Assembly (NCBI RefSeq): GCF_003633775.1
Contig: NZ_RBIN01000001.1
Coordinates: forward strand, 62,001-126,000
Direction of reading: 5' to 3'
DNA from: Kushneria sinocarnis
GTDB lineage: Bacteria > Pseudomonadota > Gammaproteobacteria > Pseudomonadales > Halomonadaceae
Length of the DNA stretch: 64,000 bases
In this document: piece by piece, positions 38,281-47,968 of the stretch
How the letters are laid out: every line of letters starts with the position of its first letter
Position numbering within the stretch: position 1 is the first letter of the stretch
Made by a program: the position numbers and the translations under genes
The notes under the pieces: generated by a model
The model's database searches: none
Seen by the model: the letters and a program-made list of their open reading frames with translations, nothing else
Told to the model about the DNA's origin: nothing

Positions 38281-39051
38281 ATGAGCCTTCCCGGGACTTC
38301 CGATACCGAGCGGGCGGATGAGCTCGACGCCACGCCGAGCGAGCGGGTCGTGCAGCATCTGGAACGGCTGATCCTGGAGGGCACCCTGACCCCGGGGCAG
38401 AGCCTGCCTTCCGAGCGTCAGCTCAAGGCCCGGCTCGGGGTTTCGCGGGAGTCGCTGCGCACGGGGCTGGAGCGGTTGCGCAACCGCGGGCTGGTGGAGA
38501 CCCGCAGAGGGTGTGGCTCCTTTGTCACGCTGCTGGCGCCGCGCGAGGCGCCGGAGGGGCTGGATGCACTGATGGCGCGCTATCCGCGTACCCTCGAGGA
38601 TCTGCTGGAAGTGCGCATGGTACTGGAGGGGGAGGCCGCCTGGCTGGCCGCCGAACGGGCCAGTGGTGCCGATCTGGTGCGCATCCGGCGCGCCTTCGAG
38701 GCGCTGCGTGACTACAGCGCCCGCTATGATGGTGACATCGCGCGGCTGGCCCGGCTCGATCACGGCTTTCATCACGCCATCACGCTGGCGGCGCACAACC
38801 CCGTGCTGACCCATACCCTGAGCGGGCTCAACAGCTGGCTGGAGCGTTCGGTGTTCGACACCCTGAGCCATCTCTACCACTACCCGGCGCCGCGCCAGCG
38901 GCTGGAGCGTCAGCACGCCCGCATCTTCCGGGCTCTCGAGGCGCGCCGTGCCGATACCGCCCGGCGCGCCGCCCGCGATCACCTGCGCGGCATCCGCACG
39001 GATCTTGCGCGCTGGATGCCGGACCGCCCGGGCGGGGAAGAGGGCCCGTAG
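38281..39051 (+). CDS. glcC: GntR/FadR-family regulator, probably GlcC
   Basis: A 256 aa regulator. The N-terminal winged helix (LPSERQLKARLGVSRESLR... GLVETRRGCGSFV) identifies the GntR family; the helical C-terminal FCD domain has the expected acidic and histidine residues (LDHGFHHAI, then a late RQHARIF). The ATG at 38281 has AGGAG upstream; the longer frame from 37933 is antisense to glcD. Position divergent from glcD and next to the permease gene supports a glycolate-responsive role. Confidence 0.87.
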   Translation: MSLPGTSDTERADELDATPSERVVQHLERLILEGTLTPGQSLPSERQLKARLGVSRESLRTGLERLRNRGLVETRRGCGSFVTLLAPREAPEGLDALMARYPRTLEDLLEVRMVLEGEAAWLAAERASGADLVRIRRAFEALRDYSARYDGDIARLARLDHGFHHAITLAAHNPVLTHTLSGLNSWLERSVFDTLSHLYHYPAPRQRLERQHARIFRALEARRADTARRAARDHLRGIRTDLARWMPDRPGGEEGP

Positions 39052-39072
39052 GCGATCCGGGCGGCGGGCGCC

Positions 39073-40767
39073 TCAGCCGGTCAGCGGATCGCCGACCCCG
39101 AACAGGTAGAAGGCCAGCAGCGCTATGATGCCGGTAAAGAGCACATAGTAGAGCGTGGGCAGCAGGGTGCGCCGCATCACGCTGCCCTCGCGCCCCAGCA
39201 GGCCGACCGTGGCGGAAGCCGCCACCACGTTGTGGATGGCGATCATGTTGCCCGCCGCGGCGCCGACCGCCTGGAAGGCCACCATCAGCGCGCTGGAGAG
39301 GCCCAGCGCCCCGGCCACATCGAACTGGAACTGTGCCAGCATCAGGTTGGAGACGGTATTGGAGCCGGCGATGAAGGCCCCCAGCGCGCCTACCGCCGGC
39401 GCGAACAGCGGGTAGATGCCGCCCACCCCGTCGGCCACCAGACGCGCCATCGCCACCGGCATGGCGACCAGATCGGCCTGGTTGACGCCCGAGTTGATCA
39501 GGATGCGCACCATCGGGATGGTGAAGATCAGCACGAAGCCGGCGCCCAGGATGGTGCGGGTGGATTCGTGAAAGGCCGCCCGGACCTGCGCGCCGCTCAT
39601 GCGGTGCAGGAAGATGGTGATCAGCACCACCAGCACCATGATGCCACCGGGCAGGTAGAGCGGTTCGATGCTGCCGGAAATGCCGGTTTCACCGAGGATG
39701 TTGTTCCAGCCCAGCGAGATGGAGGAGAGAAACGCCTTGAGCGGCGCGATCGCGCGGGACAGGACCAGCAGCAGGGCCAGCAGCACGTAGGGCAGCCAGC
39801 CCTCCAGCACGCTCAGCCGGCGCTGACCCTCGACCTCATCGAGCCGGATGTCGATGCCGCCGATCCACTCCTGCGGCCACTGGTCACGCGGGGCGAACTC
39901 CCAGCTGTGCTTCGGCATCAGAAAGCCGCGGCGGGCGGCCGGCACCACGATCGCCAGCCCCACCAGCGCGCCGATCATCGACGGCAGGGCCGGCCCCAGC
40001 AGGATGCCGGAGATCACGAAGGGCACGCAGAAGCAGACACCGGTGAACAGGGCGAAGGGGACCGCCTCGCGGGCGTCGCGCCAGCTGCGGTTGGGGCCGA
40101 AGAAGCGCACCATCATCAGCACCAGCAGCAGCGGCATGAACAGGCCCGCAAGCGCGTGGATGATCGAGACCTCGTTGACGATCAGGTCGTAGAAGCCCTC
40201 CCAGCCCGAGCCTGCCTGCGCGAGCCGCTCGGTAATGCGATCGAGATTGAGCCCGCCGGGCACGCCGACAATCAGCGGGGTGCCGACGGCGCCGAAGGAG
40301 ACCGGCGTGGACTGCGCCATCAGCCCCAGCATGACAGCCGCCATGGCCGGAAAGCCGAGCGCCACCAGCAGCGGTGCCGCCACCGCGGCAGTCGTGCCGA
40401 AGCCCGAGGCGCCCTCGATGAAGCAGGCAAACAGCCAGGCCACGATCAGCGCCTGGATGCGCCGATCGGGGGTAATACCGGAGAAGCCGTTGCGGATGGC
40501 CAGGATGCCACCGGAGTGCTTGAGGGTGTTGAGCAGCAGAATGGCGCCGAACACGATCCAGAGGATCGAGATGGTCAGCGTCAGCCCCTGGATGCTGGAG
40601 GCGATCACGCGCACCAGCGTCATGTCCCAGACGAACAGGGCAATGATCACGGCCGTCAGGAAGACCACCGGCATGGCAATGCGGGCCGGCAGACGGAAGC
40701 CGATCAGCAGCACGGCGGCCACGATCAGGGGCAGAAAGGCAATCAGCGAAAGCAGCGTCTCACTCAT
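39073..40767 (-). CDS. glcA: L-lactate/glycolate permease (LctP/GlcA family)
   Basis: This is a membrane permease of the lactate permease family (564 aa, about 13-14 helices). [22 protein letters not shown] and [15 protein letters not shown] are hallmark segments. GlcA and LldP are close homologues, and sequence alone does not separate them; adjacency to glcC and glcDEFGB makes glycolate a likely substrate. It is convergent with glcC, stop to stop 21 bp. Confidence 0.85.
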   Translation of the reverse strand: MSETLLSLIAFLPLIVAAVLLIGFRLPARIAMPVVFLTAVIIALFVWDMTLVRVIASSIQGLTLTISILWIVFGAILLLNTLKHSGGILAIRNGFSGITPDRRIQALIVAWLFACFIEGASGFGTTAAVAAPLLVALGFPAMAAVMLGLMAQSTPVSFGAVGTPLIVGVPGGLNLDRITERLAQAGSGWEGFYDLIVNEVSIIHALAGLFMPLLLVLMMVRFFGPNRSWRDAREAVPFALFTGVCFCVPFVISGILLGPALPSMIGALVGLAIVVPAARRGFLMPKHSWEFAPRDQWPQEWIGGIDIRLDEVEGQRRLSVLEGWLPYVLLALLLVLSRAIAPLKAFLSSISLGWNNILGETGISGSIEPLYLPGGIMVLVVLITIFLHRMSGAQVRAAFHESTRTILGAGFVLIFTIPMVRILINSGVNQADLVAMPVAMARLVADGVGGIYPLFAPAVGALGAFIAGSNTVSNLMLAQFQFDVAGALGLSSALMVAFQAVGAAAGNMIAIHNVVAASATVGLLGREGSVMRRTLLPTLYYVLFTGIIALLAFYLFGVGDPLTG

Positions 40768-40883
40768 GGCAGGGGATTCCCGGCAGACTCTTGCGAAGGA
40801 CGAAGGCGCAGCAGGCCACGACTCCGTCGGCGACAGGCATCGCTGCCAGCCTGGATCACCCCGGAAGAGACTGAACAGATGGG

Positions 40884-40913
40884 CTCGACCAAGGTCGAGA
40901 CGCTAGACCTTGG
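40884..40913 (-). promoter_or_regulatory. Inverted repeats upstream of the GlcA-like permease
   Basis: About 120 bp upstream of the permease start lies CTCGACC-AA-GGTCGAG (40884-40899), which overlaps a second repeat CCAAGGTC-N9-GACCTTGG (40889-40913). The GACC/GGTC elements recur in the glcD/glcC intergenic region, which would fit a shared GlcC operator. The rest of the 463-bp gap (40768-41230) shows no gene. Confidence 0.4.
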
Positions 40914-41042
40914 TGGCAATGAAGGGTAACCGGTTGATGTGATGGCTTTATCTTGCGTGCTTCGAAAGCGGGGCGGAATGTCAATAGGACCATCGGGAGT
41001 GCGATGGCGTGCCGATATCGCCCGGTGCCCTGTTCATCGTGG

Positions 41043-41054
41043 CGTAAATTTACG
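41043..41054. promoter_or_regulatory. 12-bp palindrome upstream of the MFS gene
   Basis: CGTAAATTTACG is a perfect 12-bp palindrome in the AT-rich part of the gap about 180 bp before the MFS transporter start. It could be a repressor site; no regulator gene adjoins it, so its meaning is unknown. Confidence 0.3.
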
Positions 41055-41230
41055 ACCATAGTCTAAGATGCCGGTCTGCTCCGACCGTTCGGGCCGCAGG
41101 CCGGTAGCGCCTGTCGCCTCGTACCGGCAGGTGCACCCGATCCCGTGACCGTTACAACCCTTCGCCATTGCGCCGGCCGATGCGTCCGGGCGTAATGGCT
41201 ATCGTCATTTCAACCTTCGTGCGAGGTTTC

Positions 41231-42409
41231 ATGGTTCGTCACTCCCATCCCCTGCTGGTTCTGCTGGCCCTGGCCACCGGTGGTTTTGCAATCGGCACGA
41301 CCGAGTTTGCCACCATGAGCCTGCTGCCGTTCATCCAGAGCGACATGAGCATCAGCCCCTCCACGGCCAGCCACATCATCAGTGCCTATGCGCTCGGCGT
41401 GGTGATCGGTGCGCCGGTCATCACGGTGCTGGCGGCGCGGATCGACCGCAAATGGCTGCTGCTGTCGCTGATGACCCTGTTTGCGCTCGGCAACGGCCTG
41501 AGCGCGCTGGCACCGGACTACGGCTGGCTGGTGCTGTTCCGCTTTCTGAGCGGTCTGCCGCATGGCGCCTACTTCGGGCTGGCGGCGCTGATGGCAGCCT
41601 CGGTGGTGGCCAGCGGCAAGCGCACCCGCGCGGTGGGCATGGTGATGCTGGGGCTGACGGTCGCCACCATTGTCGGTGTGCCATTGGCGACCTGGCTTGG
41701 CAATGTCGCCGGCTGGCGCTGGGGCTACTGGGTGGTGACCACGCTGGCGCTGCTGACGGTGATGCTGATCGCCCTGTTCGCGCCGAAGACCGGGGTGGCC
41801 AGCGAAAGCAGCGCCAAGGGTGAGCTGCGCGCGCTCGGCAACAGCGCCGTACTGCTGACGCTGGCGATCGGCGCCATCGGGTTCGGCGGCATGTTCGCGG
41901 TCTACACCTATCTGACCTCGACGCTGGATGAGGTCACGCACATGTCGCCGGAGCTCATGCCGCTGGTGCTGGCGGTCTTCGGCCTCGGCATGACGATCGG
42001 CAACGTGATCCTGCCGCGCTTTGCCGACCGCTCGCTGATGCCGACCGCCGGCGCGCTGCTGATCTGGAGCGCGGTGGTGCTGGGGATCTTCCCGCTGGTG
42101 GCCGACAACCCTTGGCTGGTTACCATCGACGTGTTCTGCATCGGCATCTGCGGTGCGCTCGGTACCATCCTGCAGACCCGGCTGATGGATGTCGCCGGCG
42201 AGGCCCAGAATCTGGCCGCGGCGCTCAACCATGTGGCCTTCAACATGGCCAACGCGCTCGGCCCGTGGCTGGCCGGGCTGTCACTGGCGATGGGCTTCGG
42301 CTACCGCTCGACCGGCGTGGTGGGCTGCCTGCTGGCACTGGCCGGGTTCGTGATCTGGATGCTGGCGCGCCGCCAGGAGAAGCGCATGCGGGCGGCGGCG
42401 CAGGCGTAG
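41231..42409 (+). CDS. MFS transporter, DHA1/AraJ-like
   Basis: A 12-helix major facilitator transporter of 392 aa. ATGGFAIGTTEFATMSLLPF in helix 1 is typical of the AraJ/SotB/PbuE-type DHA1 group, with FLSGLPHGAYFG in helix 4 and the intracellular loop AARIDRKW. This group includes sugar, purine and drug exporters, and no substrate is evident. The ATG at 41231 has GAGG upstream; the open frame extends 21 codons further. It is convergent with mnmE. Confidence 0.85.
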   Translation: MVRHSHPLLVLLALATGGFAIGTTEFATMSLLPFIQSDMSISPSTASHIISAYALGVVIGAPVITVLAARIDRKWLLLSLMTLFALGNGLSALAPDYGWLVLFRFLSGLPHGAYFGLAALMAASVVASGKRTRAVGMVMLGLTVATIVGVPLATWLGNVAGWRWGYWVVTTLALLTVMLIALFAPKTGVASESSAKGELRALGNSAVLLTLAIGAIGFGGMFAVYTYLTSTLDEVTHMSPELMPLVLAVFGLGMTIGNVILPRFADRSLMPTAGALLIWSAVVLGIFPLVADNPWLVTIDVFCIGICGALGTILQTRLMDVAGEAQNLAAALNHVAFNMANALGPWLAGLSLAMGFGYRSTGVVGCLLALAGFVIWMLARRQEKRMRAAAQA

Positions 42410-42418
42410 CGCTACGTC

Positions 42419-42450
42419 GGCCGGGAGCCTGCAGCAGGGCGCTCCCGGCC
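42419..42450. terminator. Hairpin between convergent MFS gene and mnmE
   Basis: GGCCGGGAGC and GCTCCCGGCC form a perfect 10-bp stem with a 12-nt loop between the two stop codons. No clear T run follows, so it is a probable but weak bidirectional terminator. Confidence 0.5.
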
Positions 42451-42461
42451 CGGCGATCACC

Positions 42462-43823
42462 TTACTTGCCGATACAGAAGCTGCCGAATATCTCGCCCAG
42501 CAGCTCATCGGCGGTGAACTCGCCGGTGATCTCGCCCAGCGCGTCCTGAGCGGCGCGCAGATCCTCGGCCAGGAGCTCGCCGGCACTGGCGCCGGCCAGC
42601 TGCTCGGCCCCATGGGTGAGCGCACGGGCGGCGCGGTCCAGTGCATCGAGGTGGCGGCGGCGGGCGGAGAAGCGCCCCTCGCCGGTGGCCTGATAGCCCA
42701 TCACCGCCTTGAGATGCTCCTTCAGGTTATCCACACCCGCTCCGGTGGTGGCCGAGAGGCGGATTACCGGCGGGGTTGTGGATAAATCGGGTGTTGCGGG
42801 TTCGCCGCTCTCGTCGATCTTGTTGCGCACCAGGCTGAGCTTCGCGGGATCGGGCAGGCGTTCAACGAACTCGGGCCAGATCGCCATCGGGTCGGTGGCG
42901 TCGCTTTCGCGGCTGTCGACCAGCAGCAGTACCCGGTCGGCCTTTTCGATCTCCGTCCAGGCGCGGGCCACGCCGATCTTCTCCACCGCATCCGGGGTAT
43001 CGCGCAGCCCGGCGGTGTCGATGATGTGCAGCGGCATGCCGTCGAGGTGGATGTGCTCGCGCAACACGTCGCGGGTGGTGCCGGCGATATCGGTGACGAT
43101 CGCCGTTTCCTGCTCGGTCAGCGCATTGAGCAGGCTGGACTTGCCGGCGTTGGGCCGCCCGGCGATCACCACGTTCATCCCCTCGCGCATCAGCGCCCCC
43201 TGGGCGGCGCTGGCACGCACCTCGGCGAGCTGGCCCCGCACCGCCTCGAGCATCGCCGCCACCCGGCCGTCACCGAGAAAGTCGATCTCCTCCTCGGGAA
43301 AGTCGATCGCCGCCTCGACGTAGACCCGCAGCTCGATCAGGCGGTCGACCAGCCCGTGCACATGGCGCGAGAACTCGCCCTGCAGCGAGTGCATGGCGTT
43401 CTCGGCGGCGGCGCGGGAGCTGGCCTCGATCAGATCGGCGATCGCCTCGGCCTGGGCGAGATCGAGCCGATCGTTCATGAAGGCGCGCTCGGAGAACTCG
43501 CCGGGGCGGGCGAGTCGGGCGCCGAGGTTGACGGCACGCTCCAGCAGCCAGTCCATGATCACCGGGCCGCCGTGACCCTGCAGCTCCAGCACGTCCTCGC
43601 CGGTAAAGGAGTTCGGCCCGGGGAAGAAGAGCGCGATACCCTCGTCGAGCACCTGCCCCTGTTCGCCCAGAAAGGGGCCGTAGTGCGCGTAGCGCGGTTG
43701 TGGGTCGTACCCGAGCACGGCCCGGGCAATGGCGGGCGCCCGGGCGCCCGAAACGCGCACGATGCCGACCCCGCCGCGACCCGGCGGGGTGGCGAGTGCC
43801 GTGATGGTGTCCTGATCGAGCAT
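42462..43823 (-). CDS. mnmE: tRNA modification GTPase MnmE
   Basis: MnmE (TrmE) works with MnmG in cmnm5U34 synthesis. The N-terminal tetrahydrofolate-binding domain contains [16 protein letters not shown]; the G domain has [20 protein letters not shown] and NKID; the C-terminus ends FCIGK with the catalytic cysteine. Length 453 aa is normal and the ATG at 43821-43823 is chosen by family alignment. Two perfect DnaA boxes (42727-42735 and 42777-42785) lie within the gene. Its usual neighbours yidC and mnmG are separated from it here. Confidence 0.96.
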   Translation of the reverse strand: MLDQDTITALATPPGRGGVGIVRVSGARAPAIARAVLGYDPQPRYAHYGPFLGEQGQVLDEGIALFFPGPNSFTGEDVLELQGHGGPVIMDWLLERAVNLGARLARPGEFSERAFMNDRLDLAQAEAIADLIEASSRAAAENAMHSLQGEFSRHVHGLVDRLIELRVYVEAAIDFPEEEIDFLGDGRVAAMLEAVRGQLAEVRASAAQGALMREGMNVVIAGRPNAGKSSLLNALTEQETAIVTDIAGTTRDVLREHIHLDGMPLHIIDTAGLRDTPDAVEKIGVARAWTEIEKADRVLLLVDSRESDATDPMAIWPEFVERLPDPAKLSLVRNKIDESGEPATPDLSTTPPVIRLSATTGAGVDNLKEHLKAVMGYQATGEGRFSARRRHLDALDRAARALTHGAEQLAGASAGELLAEDLRAAQDALGEITGEFTADELLGEIFGSFCIGK

Positions 43824-44002
43824 GAGCTGTCCTGATAACGGTGGGGCGCGCCGAAGGGATTGTCCGCGCTGGCCCGCGGCGCTGCAAGGGCGCTGCCGGG
43901 CGCCTTGCGGGGTGCAGGCGTGAGCCGGCCCTGTGGTACGCGCCGCGCCTGCTATCCTGCCGGGACTGACAGGCATCTTGCACCATCGCAGGAGGGTTCA
44001 TC

Positions 44003-44764
44003 ATGAGTTCCGATCTTCATCAGGTGACCGCCGTGATTACCGGCGCCTCCAGTGGCATCGGCGCTGCCACGGCCGAAGCGCTGGCCGCCCGCGGGGCCAC
44101 GGTGGTACTGCTGGCCCGGCGCGAGGGGCGGGTGAGCGAGCTGCAGGAGCGGATCAACGAGCGCGGGCAGGGCCGGGTGCTGGCGCACGGTCTGGACGTG
44201 ACGGACAGCGCGGCCGTGACGGCGGTGTTCGAGCGGATTGCCCATGACACCGGCGGTATCGATATGCTGGTCAACTGTGCCGGTATCGGCAGCTGGGCGC
44301 CGGCGCTCGAGGCCGATCTGGCGGACTGGCACGCCATGGTCGAGACCAATGTCACGGGGGTGCTGACGACCACCCATGCCGCGTTGCCCCATCTGGCAGC
44401 GGCCGCCGACGGCAGACGCGGCATCGCCGATATCGTCACCATCAGCTCCGTGGGGGGCCGCAAGGTGACCGGTCCCAACAGTAACGTCTATGCGGCGACC
44501 AAGCATGCCGTCAACGCCTTCACGGAAGCGCTGCGTCAGGACTTCACCCGGCGCCACATCCGGGCCGGGCTGATCGAGCCGGGCATCGTGACCACCGAAA
44601 TGACGACCAGCGGCGAACGCTATGCCCCGGATGCGCGCAATGCCTCCGAATACGGGGCACTGGCGCCGGAGGATGTGGCGGATGCGGTGGTCTACATGGT
44701 GAGCCGGCCCCGCCATGCGGCGATCAATGAGATCATGCTCAGGCCCACCGAGCAGACGGTCTAA
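44003..44764 (+). CDS. SDR-family oxidoreductase
   Basis: A classical short-chain dehydrogenase of 253 aa: NAD(P)-binding TGASSGIGAAT (about residues 14-24), NCAGIG, the catalytic SSVGG serine and NVYAATKHA (Tyr-x3-Lys). YdfG-like enzymes acting on small hydroxy acids are the nearest type by eye, but the substrate is unknown. It has the GC-rich composition of the core chromosome and marks the last native gene before the accessory island. Confidence 0.85.
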   Translation: MSSDLHQVTAVITGASSGIGAATAEALAARGATVVLLARREGRVSELQERINERGQGRVLAHGLDVTDSAAVTAVFERIAHDTGGIDMLVNCAGIGSWAPALEADLADWHAMVETNVTGVLTTTHAALPHLAAAADGRRGIADIVTISSVGGRKVTGPNSNVYAATKHAVNAFTEALRQDFTRRHIRAGLIEPGIVTTEMTTSGERYAPDARNASEYGALAPEDVADAVVYMVSRPRHAAINEIMLRPTEQTV

Positions 44765-44833
44765 TATTATAATTGCAACTGCTGCACAAGCTACGTTGAG
44801 CATCATTGGATGCCATGATTCGAAAACAGGTGA

Positions 44834-45100
44834 GTCATGCATGGGCATATCGGGAACAGTCAGATCGGCGTGTTTCTCTGCTACGCCGACCTCATAGGTA
44901 GGCCTTCATCGAGCGGGAACTGTCCCTGCCCAAAGTCTGGACGCAGGATCGCGAGCGTTGCCGCCGGGCCGGCATTCCCGATGAGGTCGGCTTTGCCAGC
45001 GAGCCGGAGCTGGCCCGGCGGATGCTGGAGCGCGCCTTCGATCACAACATGCCTGTTGCCCGGGTGGCTGAGGACAGTTTATGGCGGCAACCGAGCTGGT
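44834..45100 (+). pseudogene. IS701-family transposase remnant, frameshifted
   Basis: Three pieces of one transposase are readable in two frames. The first, GNSQIGVFLCYAD, lies near 44850-44890. The second (from 44902) reads AFIERELSLPKVWTQDRERC, then AGIPDEVGFASEPELARRML. The third returns to the first frame as VYGGNRA (45077 onward). These match the order of motifs in IS701-type DDE transposases. Both ends of the normal ~400 aa protein are missing, so it is inactive. Confidence 0.8.
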
Positions 45101-45180
45101 TGCTCTTTTCCGGGCGCAAGCCCTGCCAGGAAGCAGAACCCGGTGGCTTGCCAATGGTCCAATGCGCAGGAGAATGACGA

Positions 45181-46287
45181 CTATCTTCCGAGTCGCCATT
45201 GAGTGCCACGCTCATCGGCCTCCAGCACCGCCGCCACTAGAGTGCCTTCCCTGAGGGGAGGATTCATATTACGGCTGTATCCGGTCGCCAGCGTTGCTTC
45301 AGCCATGGTCTCAAGTTGTATTTGATCAAGCGAATCAATTTGCCCCATTTCTGCCAAGGTCATGGGCAAATTGACTGCTTCCATTAGGGACAATAGCTCG
45401 CTAATGACTGTCTCGGGCTGCTTTTCCACGAGTACTTCCACCAAGGTGCCGAAGGCTACAAGTTCTCCGTGAAGCATATCGGCCATGGCCGGAATAGCTG
45501 TCATCCCCCTTATTAGGGCATGGGCCAGTGACAAGCCACCGCTCTCAAAACCAATTCCGCTATTGAGTACTGTGGTTTCAATCACAGCTTCAACTGCAGG
45601 GGTCCATTGCTGACGGCACACCGAGGCGTATGCTTCTGGTGCATACTGCTTCAGACGTTCATAGACCGTATCCGTAAACAGCAGCGCTGTATCAGACGGC
45701 ATGGTCCCAAAGGAGTTTCTGCCGTTGGCTGCCTGGCACTGTCTGGCCTCGAATCGTTTGCTCAGGGCATCTCCGATACCAGCTGCGAAGAGGCGCGGAG
45801 GTGCGTTTGCGATCAGTTCACTGTCGACCAGAATCGCTGCCGGGTTACGATTCAGGTAGTCCACATCCACTACTCTGTGTGCCTCATCGTACAGGACAAT
45901 CAAGCGACTGGTGGGAGCATCACTGGAAGCGGTGGTGGGACAGACCACGATGGGCAGATCGAGCGCTCGGGCTGTGCCTTTGGCAGCGTCGATCGTTTTA
46001 CCACCACCAAAGGCCACTATCGAATCGGCCCTATATCCAAGAGCACTGGCAGTCAGTTCCTCGATGACCGGGCGGGTACATTCGCCCGGAAAATCGATAA
46101 ACTGCGGCGTGGCGCCTATTGCACTGAGCTGCCGGGCCGTATCGGGTCGGACTTTGTCTCTGACCGCCACGTCAGTCACCAGCAGCGGGGAGTGGTATTG
46201 CAGCTCTTCGAACAGACAACCGATTTCGTCGAGTGCTCCGGGGCCCTGGGTATATCGACCCGGGAACCCCATGGTTTTGACGGACAT
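45181..46287 (-). CDS. Iron/zinc-containing alcohol dehydrogenase, GldA-like
   Basis: A 368 aa NAD-dependent polyol-type dehydrogenase. AFGGGKTIDAAKG (92-104) binds nucleotide; PTTASSDAPTS follows; metal ligands Asp173, His256 and His273 match positions known for bacterial glycerol dehydrogenase. The best match is the GldA family, although the true substrate may be another hydroxyketone or alcohol. The ATG at 46285-46287 has GGGAG upstream and follows the lactonase by 13 bp, so it is the last gene of the island operon. Confidence 0.85.
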   Translation of the reverse strand: MSVKTMGFPGRYTQGPGALDEIGCLFEELQYHSPLLVTDVAVRDKVRPDTARQLSAIGATPQFIDFPGECTRPVIEELTASALGYRADSIVAFGGGKTIDAAKGTARALDLPIVVCPTTASSDAPTSRLIVLYDEAHRVVDVDYLNRNPAAILVDSELIANAPPRLFAAGIGDALSKRFEARQCQAANGRNSFGTMPSDTALLFTDTVYERLKQYAPEAYASVCRQQWTPAVEAVIETTVLNSGIGFESGGLSLAHALIRGMTAIPAMADMLHGELVAFGTLVEVLVEKQPETVISELLSLMEAVNLPMTLAEMGQIDSLDQIQLETMAEATLATGYSRNMNPPLREGTLVAAVLEADERGTQWRLGR

Positions 46288-46300
46288 CGTTGCTCCCTGC

Positions 46301-47089
46301 TCAGTCATAATAGGCGGGTGCCTGACTGAATTCCGGCCAGCGATCCGGATCGTGCCCTGGCACCACGGTAGCACCTGTCTGTTCAGCCAGCATTCGCAAC
46401 TTCCTGACTGAACGGGCCACTTCGATTGCCGAGGTCAGAAAGCCGGGGAGACACTGTTCATTCCAGTGCTCCATTGTATAAGCTGCGTCGATCGCCAACA
46501 GCATTGGCCCCGTATTGGGCAGATTGACCAGAAATGACTGATGGCCGGGGGAGTGGCCCGGAGTATAAAACATCTTGAGCACACCGTCCCCGAATAGATC
46601 GAAACCATCGGTGTGTTCGGCATCAAGTAGATACCAGTCAAGATCCGGCTGGTCGATATCCCGGCGGATATATCCCGGAGCGGCAAACCAGTCCGCAGTG
46701 AAGGCATACTCGTACTCCCTGCGCTGGACAATATGGGTGGCATTGGGGAAACGGCCCACCGCTCCGGTATGGTCCAGATGCAGGTGAGACTGCACCACGT
46801 AACGGATATCCTCGACCTTGAACCCATGGGCGCGTAGCTGGTTGACACACCCTTCCTCGCGCTCGATTAGCGGCCAGTATACGTCCGTGGCTTTACCCCA
46901 GTAGCCTATCGGATCATCGGCCGCTTCAACGGCAGTGCCTCCGTCAATGACCACATTGCCGCGTGGGTGCATAATCAAAAACCAGGGGATCGGCGTTATG
47001 AACTCGTAGTGACTGGCTCCTAGCTTGATGCTGACTTCACGCTGTCGCAATGAGCCAGCCTGGAACATATACAGTCGTATATCCGACAT
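46301..47089 (-). CDS. Metallo-beta-lactamase-fold lactonase (AHL-lactonase-like)
   Basis: A dinuclear-zinc hydrolase of 262 aa. The HxHxDH motif is His102-Leu-His104-Leu-Asp106-His107; YTPGHSPGHQSFLV gives the next histidine, LAIDAAYT the bridging Asp and VVPGHDPDRW the last histidine. The arrangement resembles AttM/AiiA-type N-acyl-homoserine lactonases, which also open simple lactones such as gamma-butyrolactone. Its neighbours look catabolic, so the native substrate may be a nutrient lactone rather than a signal. Confidence 0.84.
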   Translation of the reverse strand: MSDIRLYMFQAGSLRQREVSIKLGASHYEFITPIPWFLIMHPRGNVVIDGGTAVEAADDPIGYWGKATDVYWPLIEREEGCVNQLRAHGFKVEDIRYVVQSHLHLDHTGAVGRFPNATHIVQRREYEYAFTADWFAAPGYIRRDIDQPDLDWYLLDAEHTDGFDLFGDGVLKMFYTPGHSPGHQSFLVNLPNTGPMLLAIDAAYTMEHWNEQCLPGFLTSAIEVARSVRKLRMLAEQTGATVVPGHDPDRWPEFSQAPAYYD

Positions 47090-47182
47090 GTTGCCTCCCG
47101 TCTCGCATTTCAGTCGGGCTGCAGGCCGCTAATATCAGTCCGAAATCCATCAGTGTCCTGTGACAGGACGCCTGATCCTGTT

Positions 47183-47968
47183 TCAGGTCATCAGCAATCC
47201 GCCTGCCACATCACAGACCTGACCGGTTACAAAGCTGGCTTCCTCGGAACTGAGGTAAAGTACCAGATCGGCTACTTCCTCGGGCTGCCCAAGACGGCCA
47301 AGTGATGATTGATTGATCCAGCGCTGGTTCGCGCTTTGTCCGATGGCAGCCACCATGGGGGTTTCGATACGCCCCGGAGCGACTGCATTGACCCGTATGT
47401 CATGTTGACCCAGCTCCCCGGCCAAGTGGCGAGTGAAGCCGATCAGAGCTGCCTTGGTGGTGGCGTAGTGCACTCCAACGATATCCATGTAGGTACGACC
47501 GGCGACTGAACTCATATTGACAACTGTACCGCCGCCGTTTTGCTGCATGGTCGGTGACAGTGCGCGTACCGTATTGAAGCTGCCTGTCAGATTGACCCCA
47601 ATGACCTGGTTCCACTCTTCGGGAGCCATCTGATCAACCGAATGCGCCCGCCCTTCGTGTTTGGGAGAAATCCCGGCATTGTTCACCAGCCCATCGAACG
47701 AAGCCCCCAACCGGGCCTGTAGCTGGTCGCGTGCCTCCTCGACAGCTGCATAATCCGCCACGTCCGCGGCTATCCCTGCAGCTGCTCCGCCCTGTTCGCG
47801 GATGGCATCGGTCACTGTCATCACATTGTCCCCGGATAGATCCACAAGGCCGACAGCCGCGCCGCGACGAGCAAATGCATGGGCTACGGCAGCACCGATT
47901 CCCTGCCCTGCCCCGGTCACCAGCACTGTGCGCCCTCGATGACTGGGACGCTGACTGAGCTCATTCAT
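47183..47968 (-). CDS. SDR-family oxidoreductase in the island operon
   Basis: A classical SDR of 261 aa: TGAGQGIGAAVAHAF (about residues 18-32), NNAGISPKHEG, catalytic serine in NMSSVAG, Tyr/Lys in HYATTKAAL, and a C-terminal TGQVCDVAGGL. FabG-like enzymes reduce or oxidise ketone/alcohol pairs. Its start overlaps the cupin stop (ATGA), showing tight coupling. It is separate in sequence and composition from the SDR at 44003. Confidence 0.86.
   Translation of the reverse strand: MNELSQRPSHRGRTVLVTGAGQGIGAAVAHAFARRGAAVGLVDLSGDNVMTVTDAIREQGGAAAGIAADVADYAAVEEARDQLQARLGASFDGLVNNAGISPKHEGRAHSVDQMAPEEWNQVIGVNLTGSFNTVRALSPTMQQNGGGTVVNMSSVAGRTYMDIVGVHYATTKAALIGFTRHLAGELGQHDIRVNAVAPGRIETPMVAAIGQSANQRWINQSSLGRLGQPEEVADLVLYLSSEEASFVTGQVCDVAGGLLMT

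Noticed and set aside
39232-40929. 565-codon plus-strand open frame opposite the permease
   Set aside because: His/Gln/Asp-rich shadow of the hydrophobic permease; no domain.
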